Shown piece after piece: positions 16,339 to 16,567 of a DNA stretch of 16,567 bases. This DNA comes from Planctomycetaceae bacterium (lineage in GTDB: Bacteria > Planctomycetota > Planctomycetia > Pirellulales > Thermoguttaceae). Position numbers and translations under genes: made by a program. Numbering within the stretch: position 1 is the stretch's first letter; every line of letters begins with the position of its first letter. A model generated the notes under the pieces. It was not told the DNA's origin. It worked only from the letters and a program-made list of their open reading frames with translations, and did no database searches. Location of the stretch: positions 1 through 16,567 of the forward strand of contig JAITKS010000078.1 of the NCBI GenBank assembly GCA_031278315.1. The letters run 5' to 3'.

Positions 16339-16567
16339 TTATTTTACATTAAATTTGAACGTCCATGCGTATTGGCAGGGTCGATTTTTGGGGTCTTGCA
16401 ACTCTTCGGGGATGGCGATTTTTATACCATTGCCGGTTTGTGTCCATTGCAACGGTTTTTCATAACCAAGAAGATAAATTGTACTGTCCGGTTTTGGTGT
16501 AACCGATTTTATCGTCAATTCCTTTTCGGGAAATTTTTCTACAAAGGCGTAAACAGTTTTGTTGTCT
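16339..16567 (-). CDS. C-terminal end of a probable alpha-L-fucosidase (GH29), 5' part outside window
   Basis: The last 75 codons and stop of a gene entering from the right edge. The readable tail begins DNKTVYAFVEKFPEK, continues through a segment with IYLLGYEKPLQWTQ and GIKIAIPEEL, and ends YAWTFKFNVK. This pattern (YAFV..WP/FP, ..LLG...L.W....GI.I..P, ending in a YAW..K strand) resembles the C-terminal beta-sandwich domain of bacterial GH29 alpha-L-fucosidases, which remove fucose from polysaccharides and are usually secreted. The catalytic domain is outside the window, so the assignment is tentative; another secreted glycosidase with the same C-terminal sandwich is possible. It is followed by the 556-bp gap and is probably not co-transcribed with lutC. 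Confidence 0.5.
   Translation of the reverse strand, partial: DNKTVYAFVEKFPEKELTIKSVTPKPDSTIYLLGYEKPLQWTQTGNGIKIAIPEELQDPKNRPCQYAWTFKFNVK

Overview
The window is AT-rich. Every gene recognised lies on the minus strand, so transcription runs from right (16567) to left (1). The gene content suggests an environmental, Gram-negative-type bacterium. It has a type II secretion/type IV pilus ATPase with a tetracysteine zinc motif, an LUD-domain LutC protein, the tail of a probable family-29 alpha-L-fucosidase, and repeat-filled gaps. None of the well-defined starts I inspected has a clear Shine-Dalgarno sequence. A low-GC member of the Planctomycetota or a relative (PVC group) fits best, but this is a guess from gene content and not a placement.

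Right part (about 11.85-16.57 kb), ordinary chromosome: the 3' end of a probable alpha-L-fucosidase, a 556-bp repeat-rich gap, lutC with an in-frame 36-bp duplication, an unrecognised two-TM secreted/anchored protein with a short pentapeptide-repeat run, and gspE/pilB.

Middle (about 3.66-11.63 kb), the first four genes of a type 1 BREX phage-defence system in canonical order: brxA, brxB (ATGA overlap with brxA), brxC (11 bp after brxB), then a 369-bp repeat-filled gap and pglX, the adenine methyltransferase. PglX stops at 905 residues, just after its conserved DWDSYETSW segment, so it lacks the C-terminal region that usual PglX proteins of about 1,150-1,250 residues carry. pglZ and brxL are not in the window. 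They may lie left of position 1 or be absent.

Left part (1-3.54 kb): directly downstream of the short pglX is a two-gene unit, an OLD-family ATPase with a C-terminal TOPRIM nuclease domain followed after 1 bp by a UvrD/Rep helicase. This is the architecture of Gabija (GajA-GajB), although the helicase is larger than typical GajB and the GajA P-loop has Cys where Gly is usual. The main interest is a composite defence locus: a BREX core with a C-terminally short PglX joined to a Gabija-like nuclease/helicase pair at the place where pglZ would normally follow.

Nearly every gap of more than 100 bp holds copies of a short AT-rich motif close to TAATATATCAGTGAAATTTT, in inverted or direct pairs. 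In its best copy it forms 16-bp perfect terminal inverted repeats around a 63-bp core. A separate direct repeat of about 65 bp (CTCTGTG type) flanks the brxABC block on both sides, and a GC-rich cruciform element lies between brxC and pglX. No tRNA, rRNA, CRISPR array, integrase or transposase gene was seen.
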